Source: Bacteroidales bacterium
GTDB lineage: Bacteria; Bacteroidota; Bacteroidia; Bacteroidales; Bacteroidaceae
Length of the DNA stretch: 39,422 nt
Direction of reading: 5' to 3'
Assembly (NCBI GenBank): GCA_015654535.1
Contig: JAATGU010000035.1
Location: forward strand, 1 to 39,422
Shown piece by piece: positions 1 to 9,900 of the stretch. The translations under genes and the position numbers were made by a program. Numbering within the stretch: the stretch's first letter is position 1; each line of letters starts with the position of its first letter. The notes beneath the pieces are model-generated. The model searched no databases, had not been told where the DNA came from, and saw only the letters and a program-made list of their open reading frames with translations.

Positions 1-821
1 AACATACAGCAGGTGCTTCTTTTGCACCCAATCCTCTTTATTTTGATCCGGAGAACATAGTAAAATTGGCAATAGAGGGCGGATGCAATGCTGTAGCTTC
101 TACTTTCGGAGTTTTAGGATCGGTGGCCCGCAAATATGCTCATAAAATTCCATTTATTGTAAAACTCAATCATAATGAATTGCTTAGCTATCCGAACACA
201 TACGATCAGATTATGTTCGGAACAGTGAAAGAGGCTTGGAATATGGGAGCTGTAGCTGTTGGAGCCACCATTTATTTCGGTTCGGAAGAGAGCAGACGAC
301 AACTCATTGAAGTGTCTGAAGCTTTTGAATATGCTCATGAACTAGGAATGGCAACAGTTCTTTGGTGTTATTTGCGGAACAGTAGTTTCAAGAAAGACGG
401 AGTAGACTACCATGCGGCAGCTGATCTCACGGGACAAGCTAATCACTTGGGAGTAACTATTCAGGCGGATATTGTAAAACAAAAACTACCTGCAAATAAT
501 GGCGGATTTACCGCTCTAAACTTTGCTAAAACAGATAAAAGAGTCTATACCCAATTGACCTCGGAGCATCCTATTGACTTGTGCCGCTACCAAGTAGCTA
601 ATGGTTATATGGGAAGAGTGGGACTAATCAATTCTGGTGGAGAATCAAACGGTGCTTCCGACTTAAAGGATGCGGTAATTACTGCCGTAGTAAATAAACG
701 TGCCGGAGGAATGGGTCTCATCTGTGGACGAAAAGCATTTCAGAAACCAATGAAAGATGGGGTAGAATTAATTAACACCATTCAAGATGTATATTTAAAC
801 CCAAGCATTACCTTAGCCTGA
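1..821 (+). CDS. fbaB: Class I fructose-bisphosphate aldolase (FbaB/DhnA type), 5' end outside window
   Basis: Cytosolic glycolytic/gluconeogenic aldolase that interconverts fructose-1,6-bisphosphate with dihydroxyacetone phosphate and glyceraldehyde-3-phosphate. The reading frame is open from base 3, so the N-terminus is missing; about 272 codons are visible, against roughly 350 residues for the family. A TTG at 66 is only an internal codon, because [15 protein letters not shown] upstream of it is in frame and family-like. The [20 protein letters not shown] stretch is typical of the DhnA/FbaB family; the lysine at 477-479 is the likely Schiff-base residue by family comparison. [14 protein letters not shown] is the phosphate-binding part. 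It converges on the MFS operon, with a hairpin between them. Confidence 0.93.
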   Translation, partial: HTAGASFAPNPLYFDPENIVKLAIEGGCNAVASTFGVLGSVARKYAHKIPFIVKLNHNELLSYPNTYDQIMFGTVKEAWNMGAVAVGATIYFGSEESRRQLIEVSEAFEYAHELGMATVLWCYLRNSSFKKDGVDYHAAADLTGQANHLGVTIQADIVKQKLPANNGGFTALNFAKTDKRVYTQLTSEHPIDLCRYQVANGYMGRVGLINSGGESNGASDLKDAVITAVVNKRAGGMGLICGRKAFQKPMKDGVELINTIQDVYLNPSITLA

Positions 822-840
822 CTTAATTAACTAAAATAGC

Positions 841-875
841 AAGAAGGGGATGTCCGAAAAGGTCATCCCTTTCTT
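841..875 (+). terminator. Hairpin terminator between converging fbaB and MFS operon
   Basis: Arms 841-855 and 861-875 pair over 15 positions with one G-T wobble and one mismatch, around a 5-nt loop. It lies 20 bases after the aldolase stop and 25 bases beyond the stop of the facing MFS gene, so it could serve both. The U-tract is weak on either side. Confidence 0.6.
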
Positions 876-900
876 TATAGATTATTCCTATCTAATAGTT

Positions 901-2274
901 TTACTCTCTCTTTCCCTGTCTTTTTCTCAAAGAAAAAAGATACAATATCACTAGTAATATGCAGGATACAAGAGAAAACCAACCTAAAAGATGGAGACTT
1001 GTATCTGTTGCTCCTTTATGAAAAATGGTTTTTAGCTGAGCACCAGAGACTATGGCACCCAAATATCCAAAAGTTCTATACAAACCAAATGAAATGCCTA
1101 TTTGGTTAGCAGGTGCTTCTGCCCCTAATGATAATTGGTTAGCCATTAAATTGACACCAACCGGGACACCGGTAAACATTATAATTAAAGTAATAATCCA
1201 TATAGGTACAGTCTGATTAAGCAGAAATATAAAAGAACATGCCATACCTATCGTAACAACACTCACTGTATTAACTCTGAAAAGATTATTGCTTCTAGAA
1301 GTTAACATGGCCGATGTTGCTGATATAATTGACATTGGAAACATAATTAATCCAGTTTGAGCTGGAGACATATTTTTTGTACCTTCCACCCATTGTGGCA
1401 ACCCATAAAGTAGTAAATACATCACATAATTAGTTGCCATCGTGCGAATGTAGACCAGTAACAACGAGGGTTGATGCCACAAAAGTCGTATATCAATAAA
1501 CGCAAGAGTTTGCTTTCTTTCCCATAAGATGAAAAAAATAAAGAACAGAATGGTTATACCAATCGGTGCTACTGAAAGGTGATGCTGCGTCAAAATTATC
1601 ATCAAAAGCACCAAAGATGTTGCGAATAGGCCAATACCAATGATATCTATGTTTTTGAAAACAGATGAAATAGTTGTCTTTTGCTGCTTTCTTTTACCCG
1701 AAGGAATGTTTTTTGAAAAATATAAAGCACATAGTACCCACGGCACATTAATAAAGAAAATACCTCTCCATCCTGATATTTGTGTTAAAAAACCGCCTAA
1801 CATAGGTCCTATTACCGTACTTACCTGACTTGCAATCGTAATTATGCCCAATATATTTCCAGGGATAGTCATTCCTTTTCGCTGATATTTCTGTGCCACT
1901 AATGCCATAGCCGAAGGATAGGCAGCCGATGTACCCAAACCTAAAATAACTCTTGATACAATGAGCCAACCGAAACTAGGTGCAACTACTCCGATAACCG
2001 AAGCAATCAATATTAAAACGAAACCAAGCCTATTAATTAGCTTAGGATTGTAGATATCAGCCAATTTGCCCATTAAAGGTTGACCAATGGCAGATGCAAT
2101 ATATAATGGAGTGATAAGTAATGCTCCAGAACTGATTCCTCTTGCAAAACTGTTGCAGATACTTGTTAATGCAGTGGAAAGCATTGTAGAGTTGAGTGGG
2201 TTCATCATGGTACCTAACACAAGGGGCAGTGTGAATGGCCAGTCTATACATTCTTTAGGGGGTTCTCTAACCAT
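901..2274 (-). CDS. DHA2-type MFS drug/metabolite exporter
   Basis: Inner-membrane proton-driven efflux transporter of 457 residues. The hydrophobic profile fits the 12-14 helices of the DHA2 (EmrB/QacA) group. Motif A is seen at about residues 69-84 (GKLADIYNPKLINRLG), the antiporter motif C-like GPMLGGFL at about 156-163, followed by GWRGIFFINVP, typical of DHA2 members. Its ATG overlaps the TAA of the upstream hydrolase gene by one base (TAATG), which suggests translational coupling. It is the last gene of a marR-hydrolase-MFS operon, an arrangement typical of regulated efflux or detoxification. The substrate cannot be read from the sequence. Confidence 0.9.
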   Translation of the reverse strand: MVREPPKECIDWPFTLPLVLGTMMNPLNSTMLSTALTSICNSFARGISSGALLITPLYIASAIGQPLMGKLADIYNPKLINRLGFVLILIASVIGVVAPSFGWLIVSRVILGLGTSAAYPSAMALVAQKYQRKGMTIPGNILGIITIASQVSTVIGPMLGGFLTQISGWRGIFFINVPWVLCALYFSKNIPSGKRKQQKTTISSVFKNIDIIGIGLFATSLVLLMIILTQHHLSVAPIGITILFFIFFILWERKQTLAFIDIRLLWHQPSLLLVYIRTMATNYVMYLLLYGLPQWVEGTKNMSPAQTGLIMFPMSIISATSAMLTSRSNNLFRVNTVSVVTIGMACSFIFLLNQTVPIWIITLIIMFTGVPVGVNLMANQLSLGAEAPANQIGISFGLYRTFGYLGAIVSGAQLKTIFHKGATDTSLHLLGWFSLVSCILLVILYLFSLRKRQGKRE

Positions 2275-2876
2275 TATTTCCTTATCTGCAATTTATCTAT
2301 AATTTCTTGTGTGGTTCCGGTTTCTCCAATGCGTGGGAAGATATTCCGAAGACTATTATTGTGTGCTTCCATTATTGGGTCTGTCATGGCATCACTGGCA
2401 AAACTGATGTTGTAACCCAGTTCGCTTGCTGCCCTTGCGGTACCTTCCACTCCTTTACTAGTCGAAATTCCAGCGAGTACAATACCTGTAATGCCCCGTT
2501 TTCTCAATTCTTGGTGCAAAGGTGTTCTATAAAAAGCATTCCAAGTTTGTTTTGTTACAAAAATATCGTGAGGGTGTGTAATAATTTCCGGAACAATCTC
2601 TAAATACCCTCCTATCTGTATGATCCCTTTTACTATAAACTGTGTAACAAAACTTTTAGGAACACTAGGGCTTTCTACACGGGTTTTCGTCCACGAAGCA
2701 TCTATCGGATTTACATTAACCACAACGATCGGTAAATTTTTATTTCGGAAAATATTGATTAGTTTTACAGCATTACCTAATACATCTTTGGTGGGATGCG
2801 CAGTTTCCATTTTTACAACACCTTTTTGTAAATCAATAAGAACCAATGCACTATTTTTGTCGATAGCTGTTATCAT
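2274..2876 (-). CDS. Isochorismatase-family hydrolase lacking the nucleophilic cysteine
   Basis: A 200-residue single-domain protein of the isochorismatase/cysteine-hydrolase fold. The family triad is Asp-Lys-Cys. Here Asp15 (LVLIDLQ) and Lys109 (VTKQTWNAF) are present, but the expected Cys is Gly142 in GISTSKGVEGTARAA. True isochorismatases (EntB, PhzD) also lack the Cys, so vinyl-ether hydrolysis or a non-amidase activity is more likely than nicotinamidase activity. It lies 13 bases after the marR gene and overlaps the MFS start by one base. It may process or sequester the ligand that the operon handles; the substrate is unknown. Confidence 0.85.
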   Translation of the reverse strand: MITAIDKNSALVLIDLQKGVVKMETAHPTKDVLGNAVKLINIFRNKNLPIVVVNVNPIDASWTKTRVESPSVPKSFVTQFIVKGIIQIGGYLEIVPEIITHPHDIFVTKQTWNAFYRTPLHQELRKRGITGIVLAGISTSKGVEGTARAASELGYNISFASDAMTDPIMEAHNNSLRNIFPRIGETGTTQEIIDKLQIRK

Positions 2877-2889
2877 AGCTTTTATTATT

Positions 2890-3318
2890 TTATTTGGATT
2901 CTACCAGTTTATTTAGAAGAACAATAGCTTTGGAAAGAATCTCTTTTTCCTTTCCCGTAAGTTTTTTCTCTATAGCCGTAGCCAACCATTCATCTCTTTC
3001 ATAACGAGTTTGGAGGATATCCTTCTGACCAAGTTCCGTGAGATAAACAAGTATCTTTCGTTTATCTTTTTCCGATGGTTTGCGTTCAATCAATAGATTC
3101 GTTTCCATCCGATTTAGAATTTGGGACATAGATTGTGCTTTCACTTTTGTAAAAGCAGCCAACTCTGATGGTAAAAGGCCCTCATTTTTGAATAGGTAAC
3201 TCATCGTTTCTATTTCGGTGATAGAAAGTGATTGAGCTGTATACATTTGTTTTCTCAATCTTTTGTGTAGGCATGATGTTGCCGACCTCAGTGAAGTTGC
3301 TAGTTCAAGTGTATCCAT
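2890..3318 (-). CDS. MarR-family transcriptional regulator
   Basis: A 142-residue dimeric winged-helix regulator. The recognition region is about residues 50-80 (LLPSELAAFTKVKAQSMSQI, then LNRMETNLLIERKPSEKDKR), with the charged wing SEKDKRKILVYLTELG that is diagnostic of MarR. It is the first gene of the operon with the hydrolase and MFS exporter, so autorepression relieved by a small ligand is the likely logic (inference from the family). The ATG at 3316-3318 lies 30 bases downstream of a -7 box. Confidence 0.9.
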   Translation of the reverse strand: MDTLELATSLRSATSCLHKRLRKQMYTAQSLSITEIETMSYLFKNEGLLPSELAAFTKVKAQSMSQILNRMETNLLIERKPSEKDKRKILVYLTELGQKDILQTRYERDEWLATAIEKKLTGKEKEILSKAIVLLNKLVESK

Positions 3319-3348
3319 ATACTAAGTTTTACTTATTAGTTTACCTTG

Positions 3349-3356
3349 CAAATATA
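3349..3356 (-). promoter_or_regulatory. -7 box of the marR operon promoter
   Basis: TATATTTG on the minus strand matches the Bacteroides -7 consensus TAnnTTTG. No TTTG is present at the usual 19-21 bp upstream; the nearest is at 14 bp. Confidence 0.5.
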
Positions 3357-3511
3357 AAGCAATATTCTTGCAAAAAGAAGATTGATTAAGCTTTTTTGGA
3401 ATTATTCTTTCTTATTTAGATGATCTATTTTAAATTCTTTATTTCAGTTCAGTATCAATCATCAGAAAGCCCCTTATAAAGTCGATTCGATAGACATTAT
3501 TTGAACTGCTA

Positions 3512-3707
3512 TTAATTTTTTATTTCCCCTTTCCGTTCTGTTAATTCCGTTGGTGCAAATCCAAACAATTTTTTAAATGCAAATGAAAAATGGGATAAAT
3601 CTTCAAAACACAATTCAAGATAGATATCAGACGTTTTTTTGTCTATCAGGAAATAACTTTTAAGGATCGACTATATATTAGGTTTGAAAGCGTATAATTT
3701 TAATAGC
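3512..3707 (-). pseudogene. Decayed C-terminal fragment of an AraC-family regulator
   Basis: The frame 3670-3512 is open for 52 codons and ends in TAA. It reads LCFEDLSHFSFAFKKLFGFA followed by PTEL, which is the second helix-turn-helix of an AraC DNA-binding domain (compare the family pattern G-[FY]-x-D-x-S-H-F-x-x-x-F-K-[KR]-x-x-G-x-x-P). No start codon or N-terminal half is present, and a TAG lies directly upstream. In another frame, 3707-3681 reads AIKIIRFQT, resembling the RIIRFQ segment that precedes this helix in AraC proteins, so at least one frameshift separates the pieces. The rest of the regulator is absent. Confidence 0.72.
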
Positions 3708-3720
3708 CTATTTTACGGTA

Positions 3721-3803
3721 AAAAGAGAATTGCAGTAGTCTACCTTAATTTTACAGATTTTACGCATGCTGTAAATGATAGTCCACTACAATTCTCTCTT
3801 TAA
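3721..3803 (-). terminator. Large imperfect inverted repeat, probable terminator of the SusCD/T9SS operon
   Basis: Outer arms 3721-3743 and 3781-3803 are complementary over about 22 positions with four mismatches or wobbles. A perfect inner 7-bp stem (TTTACAG at 3751-3757, CTGTAAA at 3770-3776) lies inside. Read on the minus strand the stem ends in a CUCUUUUU tract, and it starts 61 bases after the stop of the T9SS-tagged gene. It could instead be a small MITE-like repeat bordering the AraC remnant. Confidence 0.5.
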
Positions 3804-3864
3804 ATTTACGACTTTAGATTTATGCCACACAAGTATTCGTGAAACAGGCAATATCAAAAAAAAC

Positions 3865-5562
3865 TTAGTTCTTTATTATTTTTATTGTTTTAGTACCTTG
3901 TTCATTGGATACTGTTACAAAATATATCCCTTTAGCATAGCTTGAAAGATCTCTTGATTCTACATTTGCAACTTTCTCAACAATTGATCCTGAAATATTA
4001 GTAATAGTGATATTACATGTTTCTGAAAAATTAATTGTATTGGTTACTATTGTAGGATATGCAATGATTGAGTTAGATGCCTTTGGTGCATTAATACTTG
4101 TGGCATTATCATTCTTTTCAACAGAAAAAGTAATAGTTGCATCTTTTGTTTTATTGTCCACAATTGATTTTGCTATTTTCGTACCATTTGCGGATAAACC
4201 CGTATTGAAAATATTCGATCCGTAATTGTCAACAGCTGTCATTGTGCCTGAAGGAATATCACAATATAGATTTCCGGAAGTAAGACTAACTTGACCTTCA
4301 GAAATGTTTGTATTAACTGTGAGGATTAATTGATCTCCCGATACTGCTGATCCAACCAAGACTTCTTCATTTTTTACATCAGCTTCATTAATACCACTAG
4401 ATTTAGCCCATATTGCTGAAAGATCAGATGTGCTTAGTGCTGCAGAAAAAACATCATCAGTGCTAATTGGGGTTATACTATTATTAAAAGGAAGATATGT
4501 ATTAAATGTACCTGTTAAGAGCAATTTATCATTGCATACATACATGCCCTTAAGAAAACAATGATTGTATTTATCATGTATAGTCTCAAACGTTTTAGAT
4601 ATATAAGATAAATCACTGAGGTTAATAGCTGTAACTACAAAATTATAGCCAATACCATCATTAGAAGAATAGCTATATGAAACGGACTTCTGTTCTGTTC
4701 CTATAGTGAAAATCATATCTCCGGTTACAACCATTCCTGTATATAGTTTACCATCGGGACCAAAAGCCAAACTGGCACTAAATGCATCACTTTGCTTATC
4801 TAAATTTTCTTGTGCGCTAGCCGATAACAAAAGATTGTCCATCATTAAATCGTCATTAAAAGAAACAATGAAACTACTTTGGAGATTTGCGCCAAGCCAA
4901 CCTTCAGAATTCTGATAAGATCCTTTCAGGGTAATATTATTCTGTGTTATAGTCCCTCCTTTGGTTACAGTTGCAGCGTAAAGCTTACCATTATAAATCT
5001 CTAGTTTGTTTAGTTGAAAAAATGCAGGGTCAAAAAATAACAAATCAGGATTGCTAAATGCTATAGGTACAAAAGATTCTACTTTTAGTAATTTTCCTTC
5101 AGAACTATATTTAGCAAGGAATGCCGCAGCTAATTCAGTGGTTTCTGCTACTCCGGTTTTAGAAACAACTTGTCCGTCAGTACTTCCAATATTAATCTGG
5201 TCAGCAAAAACACCTGCCAAATAGATATTTCCTTGTTCGTCAGTTGTTATAGCAGTAGGAGTTGCTGCTCCAACAATAGCAACGCCCCATTTTTCATTGC
5301 CAGAAGCATCGTATTTTATTAAATAAGTACTTTTAGCTACAGCTTCCAGATCATTATTCCCAAAAGAGAAGTTCTTAGAGAAATTTCCAGTAGCGTATAA
5401 TTCTCCAGACTTAGTTAAAGCAAGTAAATCATTACTTGCCGCCGCAGTAGATTCACGTGGTAAATTAATTGTTTTCTTCCATAATGAGGAAGTGACGGGT
5501 TGTGCCTCTATAGTAGTAGTAACTACCGCTAGGCAAAAAAGTGTAAGTAAGATTTTTCTCAT
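3865..5562 (-). CDS. Secreted beta-propeller-like protein with T9SS type A sorting domain
   Basis: A 565-residue exported protein. Residues 1-20 form a signal peptide (MRKILLTLFCLAVVTTTIEA). The body holds repeats such as GELYATGNFSKNFSFGN, GNIYLAGVFADQINIGS and GKLYTGMVVTGD, which resemble SBBP/beta-propeller blades. The last about 70 residues (from YPTIVTNTINFSE to GTKTIKIIKN, with KGIYFVTV near the end) match the type A C-terminal sorting domain of the type IX secretion system, so it should be exported across the outer membrane and surface-anchored or released. It follows susD by 34 bases and is the last gene of the metalloprotease-SusCD operon, so it may be a surface substrate-binding partner. 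No enzymatic motif was recognised. Confidence 0.8.
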   Translation of the reverse strand: MRKILLTLFCLAVVTTTIEAQPVTSSLWKKTINLPRESTAAASNDLLALTKSGELYATGNFSKNFSFGNNDLEAVAKSTYLIKYDASGNEKWGVAIVGAATPTAITTDEQGNIYLAGVFADQINIGSTDGQVVSKTGVAETTELAAAFLAKYSSEGKLLKVESFVPIAFSNPDLLFFDPAFFQLNKLEIYNGKLYAATVTKGGTITQNNITLKGSYQNSEGWLGANLQSSFIVSFNDDLMMDNLLLSASAQENLDKQSDAFSASLAFGPDGKLYTGMVVTGDMIFTIGTEQKSVSYSYSSNDGIGYNFVVTAINLSDLSYISKTFETIHDKYNHCFLKGMYVCNDKLLLTGTFNTYLPFNNSITPISTDDVFSAALSTSDLSAIWAKSSGINEADVKNEEVLVGSAVSGDQLILTVNTNISEGQVSLTSGNLYCDIPSGTMTAVDNYGSNIFNTGLSANGTKIAKSIVDNKTKDATITFSVEKNDNATSINAPKASNSIIAYPTIVTNTINFSETCNITITNISGSIVEKVANVESRDLSSYAKGIYFVTVSNEQGTKTIKIIKN

Positions 5563-5596
5563 AATAAATAACTTTTTTGATAAATATTCGGGTTTA

Positions 5597-6934
5597 TTAA
5601 TTCGCTAGATTAGGATTGTTTTCAATCGCTTCAGTCGGTATACGAATGGTATAGCGTGAATCGTTTTCTTCCAATACGTATTTAGTTGTATCATATGTTT
5701 TTTCAATGCGCGGACGCGTTGTACGTCGGAGGTCAAACCATCTATGACCTTCAAACGCAAGTTCACGGTTACGTTCTGCCAAGATCTCAGTTATTAATTC
5801 CTCTTTACCCATATTGTTAATACTAGTCTCTTTTGCTGCATATGCATTTGTAGAATATCTGTATTTCATTAATGTAAGAAGATAGTTTTTTGCATCGGCA
5901 TCCTTATTAACAATATGTGCAGCTGCTTCTGCGGCATTCAAATACATCTCTCCTACACGAAAAGAACATCTGAATTCATTACTTCCCCCTTTTATCACTT
6001 GATAATTAGACAAAGTGACTGCTTTATAATATTTTGATTTTCTTTGGTCTCCGGAACCGTATGTATTAAGTAGTGATGTTGATACTCTCCCGACTTTAAT
6101 GTACGAAGAGGTCATAACCTTTTCAAGAGCTAAAATAGACTCTTCTGAGTTATAGTAATTAGGTAAAACAGTACTGCTACGCATATCTGTAAGTGTACTT
6201 TTAATTTTTAAAACGGCCTCTGAAGCAGCTAAAGACTTTTCCCACTCTCCCATGTAAAGATAAACACGTGAGCGAAGAGCATTAACTGAAAGCTTATTAA
6301 AGCGATATGAGAATTGAGAGTCCCATTGATCCTTATTAATAAGAGTTTCAGCTTTATCAATATCCGAAAGAATAGAGTTATACACTTCACTGACAGTATT
6401 ACGGGAAAGAACCTCTTCCTGATTGCTGTTAAGTTTTAATGGAATACCTTTTGCTGTTGTTGGATCACCTGCTGTGTAAGGAGCCCCATAGAGATTAACT
6501 AACAAAAAATGTACATACGACCTCATTAGGTATGATTCCCCGATTAATTGGTCTACGTCTTCTTTAGTGCCTTCAGTTATGCTGTTTTCATTTTCTATGG
6601 TATAATTAGCAATAAAAAGCATCTGATAATACTGACGCCAATCAAAAGAAGAAGTATTTCCAGATGGATTATAATCATTCCATGCCCATATATCTTTGTA
6701 AGCGTCTAAATCTTCCGTTGAAGAGTTTGTAGCATCCATCGTGATTTCATCGGAACGTAAACTAGCCATACCTCTGTCTTCAGGAATAATACTATAAGCT
6801 TGGGTCAAAAGCTCTCTGTATTGCAGAGCTGTTGTAGGAATGACTCTTCCGGTTGGCTTAATATCCAGAAAATTATCGCAACTACATAATGTTAGTAGAC
6901 AAATAATTATAAATAGTAGATTTCTATTTTTCAT
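5597..6934 (-). CDS. SusD/RagB-family substrate-binding lipoprotein
   Basis: Surface lipoprotein that lids the neighbouring SusC barrel and captures ligand. The start was set at the ATG at 6934: it gives a lipoprotein signal MKNRNLLFIIICLLTLCSC with Cys19 followed by Asp, and lies 19 bases after the susC stop. An ATG at 6967 would add 11 residues and overlap susC. SusD hallmarks are FLDIKPTG after the lipid Cys, TPR-like helices (IGESYLMRSYVHFLLVNLYG), and the C-terminal RNRELAFEGHRWFDLRR signature near the end. The protein is 445 residues, within family range. It pairs with the SusC directly upstream. The ligand is unknown. Confidence 0.93.
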   Translation of the reverse strand: MKNRNLLFIIICLLTLCSCDNFLDIKPTGRVIPTTALQYRELLTQAYSIIPEDRGMASLRSDEITMDATNSSTEDLDAYKDIWAWNDYNPSGNTSSFDWRQYYQMLFIANYTIENENSITEGTKEDVDQLIGESYLMRSYVHFLLVNLYGAPYTAGDPTTAKGIPLKLNSNQEEVLSRNTVSEVYNSILSDIDKAETLINKDQWDSQFSYRFNKLSVNALRSRVYLYMGEWEKSLAASEAVLKIKSTLTDMRSSTVLPNYYNSEESILALEKVMTSSYIKVGRVSTSLLNTYGSGDQRKSKYYKAVTLSNYQVIKGGSNEFRCSFRVGEMYLNAAEAAAHIVNKDADAKNYLLTLMKYRYSTNAYAAKETSINNMGKEELITEILAERNRELAFEGHRWFDLRRTTRPRIEKTYDTTKYVLEENDSRYTIRIPTEAIENNPNLAN

Positions 6935-6953
6935 AATGAGTTCCCTGTAAATT

Positions 6954-9900
6954 TTAAAATATAACATTGATACTGAAAGTTAAAGATTTTGGTATAGGCT
7001 GAGCAAATTGATTACCCATCGTTTCCGGATCAAGATAATTCTTATAATTCGCACCTACAACGAAGAAGTTTCGCCCTTCAAGAGCCAACTTTCCAGAACT
7101 TATTTTGAAGAAATGAGTTACTTTCTGAGGTAGATTATATCCTATACGAATACTTTGTACTCTCATATAATCACCACGCTTTACCCAAGAGTCTATTTGA
7201 TTATATATATTAAAATCAGAATACCAATTATATTCTTCGATTCTTTTATTATTCGTCATAAGAGTTGGAAAGTCTGTATCTGTATGAGTTGGAGTCCACC
7301 GGTTTAAAATGTCCTTGTTTGTATTTAGTCCTCTATCATAACTCGTTGGAGAATAAGACTGGTTGGTTTTCACATAAAATCCTAAGTTAAAAATGCAATT
7401 AATTCCAATTTCAAAATTCTTAATTGTAAATGTATTTGTTAATCCTCCAGAGAAAAGTGGGTCTGATGATCCAATATATGAATAGAGATTTCTTTGTTCT
7501 TCAGCTGTTAGGTTTGTTATTGTCCCACTACCTGATGTCTGGAGTTTTAAAAGTTCTTTTGCTGTAACTTTTTCGTTCGCTTTATTGTAGAATAATGGAT
7601 AACCTTCGTTATCAAGTCCTGCAAATTTATATGCAAAAAGAGCTCCTACAGAATACCCTTCACGCCCTGGAGTTGTTTGATTTGAAAGAATATTTTCTTT
7701 TAATACTTTATTCTTATTGTATCCCAGATTAAAATTTGTGTACCATGTGAAATCTTTTGTACGTATATTGCGCGTGCTAAGAGCTATTTCTAAACCTTTA
7801 TTTTGCATACTGGCCCAATTAACATTTACAGAAGTAAAGCCTGTTTCAAGAGGTAGCATTTGAACTCCAATTAAATCAGTACTTTTACGATAATATAAAT
7901 CCATACTAAGATTTATTAGTTGATCAAAAAGGGCTATATCTGTTCCAATATTAAAAGATTTAGTTTTCTCCCATCGTAAATTTTTATTTGGAGGAGAACT
8001 TATTTCTATCATTTTTTCAGTGCCTCCAGGCAATAATTGAACTGTTTTATAATTTCCCATGACAAAAGGTGAAGTTTCTTTATCTATGTTACCCTGCAAA
8101 CCATAGGAAACTCTGAATACCCAATTATCAATATTTTTAATATTCTTCATGAACGGTTCATTAGACATTCTCCATAACCCGCTGACAGAATATAGGGGTA
8201 AATATCTGTATTTTTTGTCTACCCCAAATATATCAGATCCATCAAAACGAACACTTCCGCCTAAAGTATATCTTTGTTTAAAAGAATATGATATAGTTGA
8301 AAATTCAGAAATATAAGCATTCTCAGTATATGTTTTGGTATGCAGAGGGAAGTATTGCGCATTTTCTTGTTTGGGGAATATGACAGGTTGCGTTGTTAAA
8401 GTTTCCGGGTCGAATCCATATCCAGCAGAAAATAAAGTTTGATACCATGTCTTACGAATTTCTGTACCTACCATTACTTCTATTTCATGAACATTATGGA
8501 ATGTATTTCGGTATTCACCCATTGCTTTCCATGTTATTTGAGACAGTTTATTGTCATTTTCTTTGTGTACTCCACCATCAGGTAGAAAAGACTTCTTTGT
8601 TCCATCAGAATACAAAACGGTTGACCTTTCTTTATCTTTTCTCATAGCATATGACTCTTGTTCTGCAACCTTTTCTATAGTAGTAATATCAGATTGTATT
8701 CCTAGTTGTGATGTAACTTTAAATGAGTCATTAAACCGAAGTTCTGCATCAAAAACTGAAGTGAAAGATCTTATTGTAGTTTCATTCGATGTGTTATTTC
8801 TTTCTTCAAAAGGATTGAATTTTAAACTTGAGTCTCCTTGTCCTTGAATATCAGTATCATAAAGATAATTTCCATTCATATCATAAGGTTCCATATACGG
8901 ATTTGCCCTACGAGAGTAATAAACAGGGTTTGTGAATCCATCATTATCGGTTAAGTACGACTGATTCTTCCTTTGGTTACCAAAAATAGAGGCACCAACT
9001 TTGAGTATTTTATTTATTTGATAGGTAGTTTTACCTACTATGTTAAATCTACTGGTCTCTACTCCTACGACATTTCCTTTTTCATTATAATATCCAGCAG
9101 AGGTATAATATGTTGATTTATCATTTCCTCCAGATAAACTTAGGTTATATTCTTGATTAAATGCAGATTTAAACAAGATGTCGTTCCAATCTGTATTGAT
9201 TGATTTTAACCGCTGGATATCTTTTTGAGCATCTGATGTTAGTGCATCCCATCCTCCATTTTTGTAGTTATCCATTAATCCATATCCCGAAATAATTCGT
9301 GATACATTACCTTTATTTGAACGGTAACTATAGTCAGAACGCAGTAAATCAAGCTCTAAATTGACTTTCTCTTCTGAGTTCATCAAGTTTAGTCTATCGA
9401 TATTAACGTTTGGAGAATAAGAGACCTTTGATGAAAAGTTTACTACCGTTTTACCTTTTTTACCACTTTTAGTGGTGATAACAATCACTCCATTAGCAGC
9501 TCGTGCGCCGTATATTGCAGTAGCTGCAGCATCTTTTAATACTGTTATACTAGCAATATCAGCTGGATTTAAGCCTGAGATTGAGGTCGAATAAATATTA
9601 TCAATATCTTTCAAATCTTCCATTTTAGGAATATCCGTACCTTCCATTGGTATACCATCAAGTACCCATAAAGGATCTTGAGTTCCATTTAGCGATGCAG
9701 TGCCTCGAATTCGTATTTTAACTGGAGCCCCAGGAGTACCGGTTGACGTAACAGCAGATAATCCGGCTATTTGTCCGGATAAAGCTTGATCAATAGAGTG
9801 AATCATTCCTGTTTTTTCGTCAGAGATATCTATCTTTGATATAGCAGCGGTCAGTTTTCTGCGTTCAATAGTTTGATATCCAGTTACAACAACTGAATTG

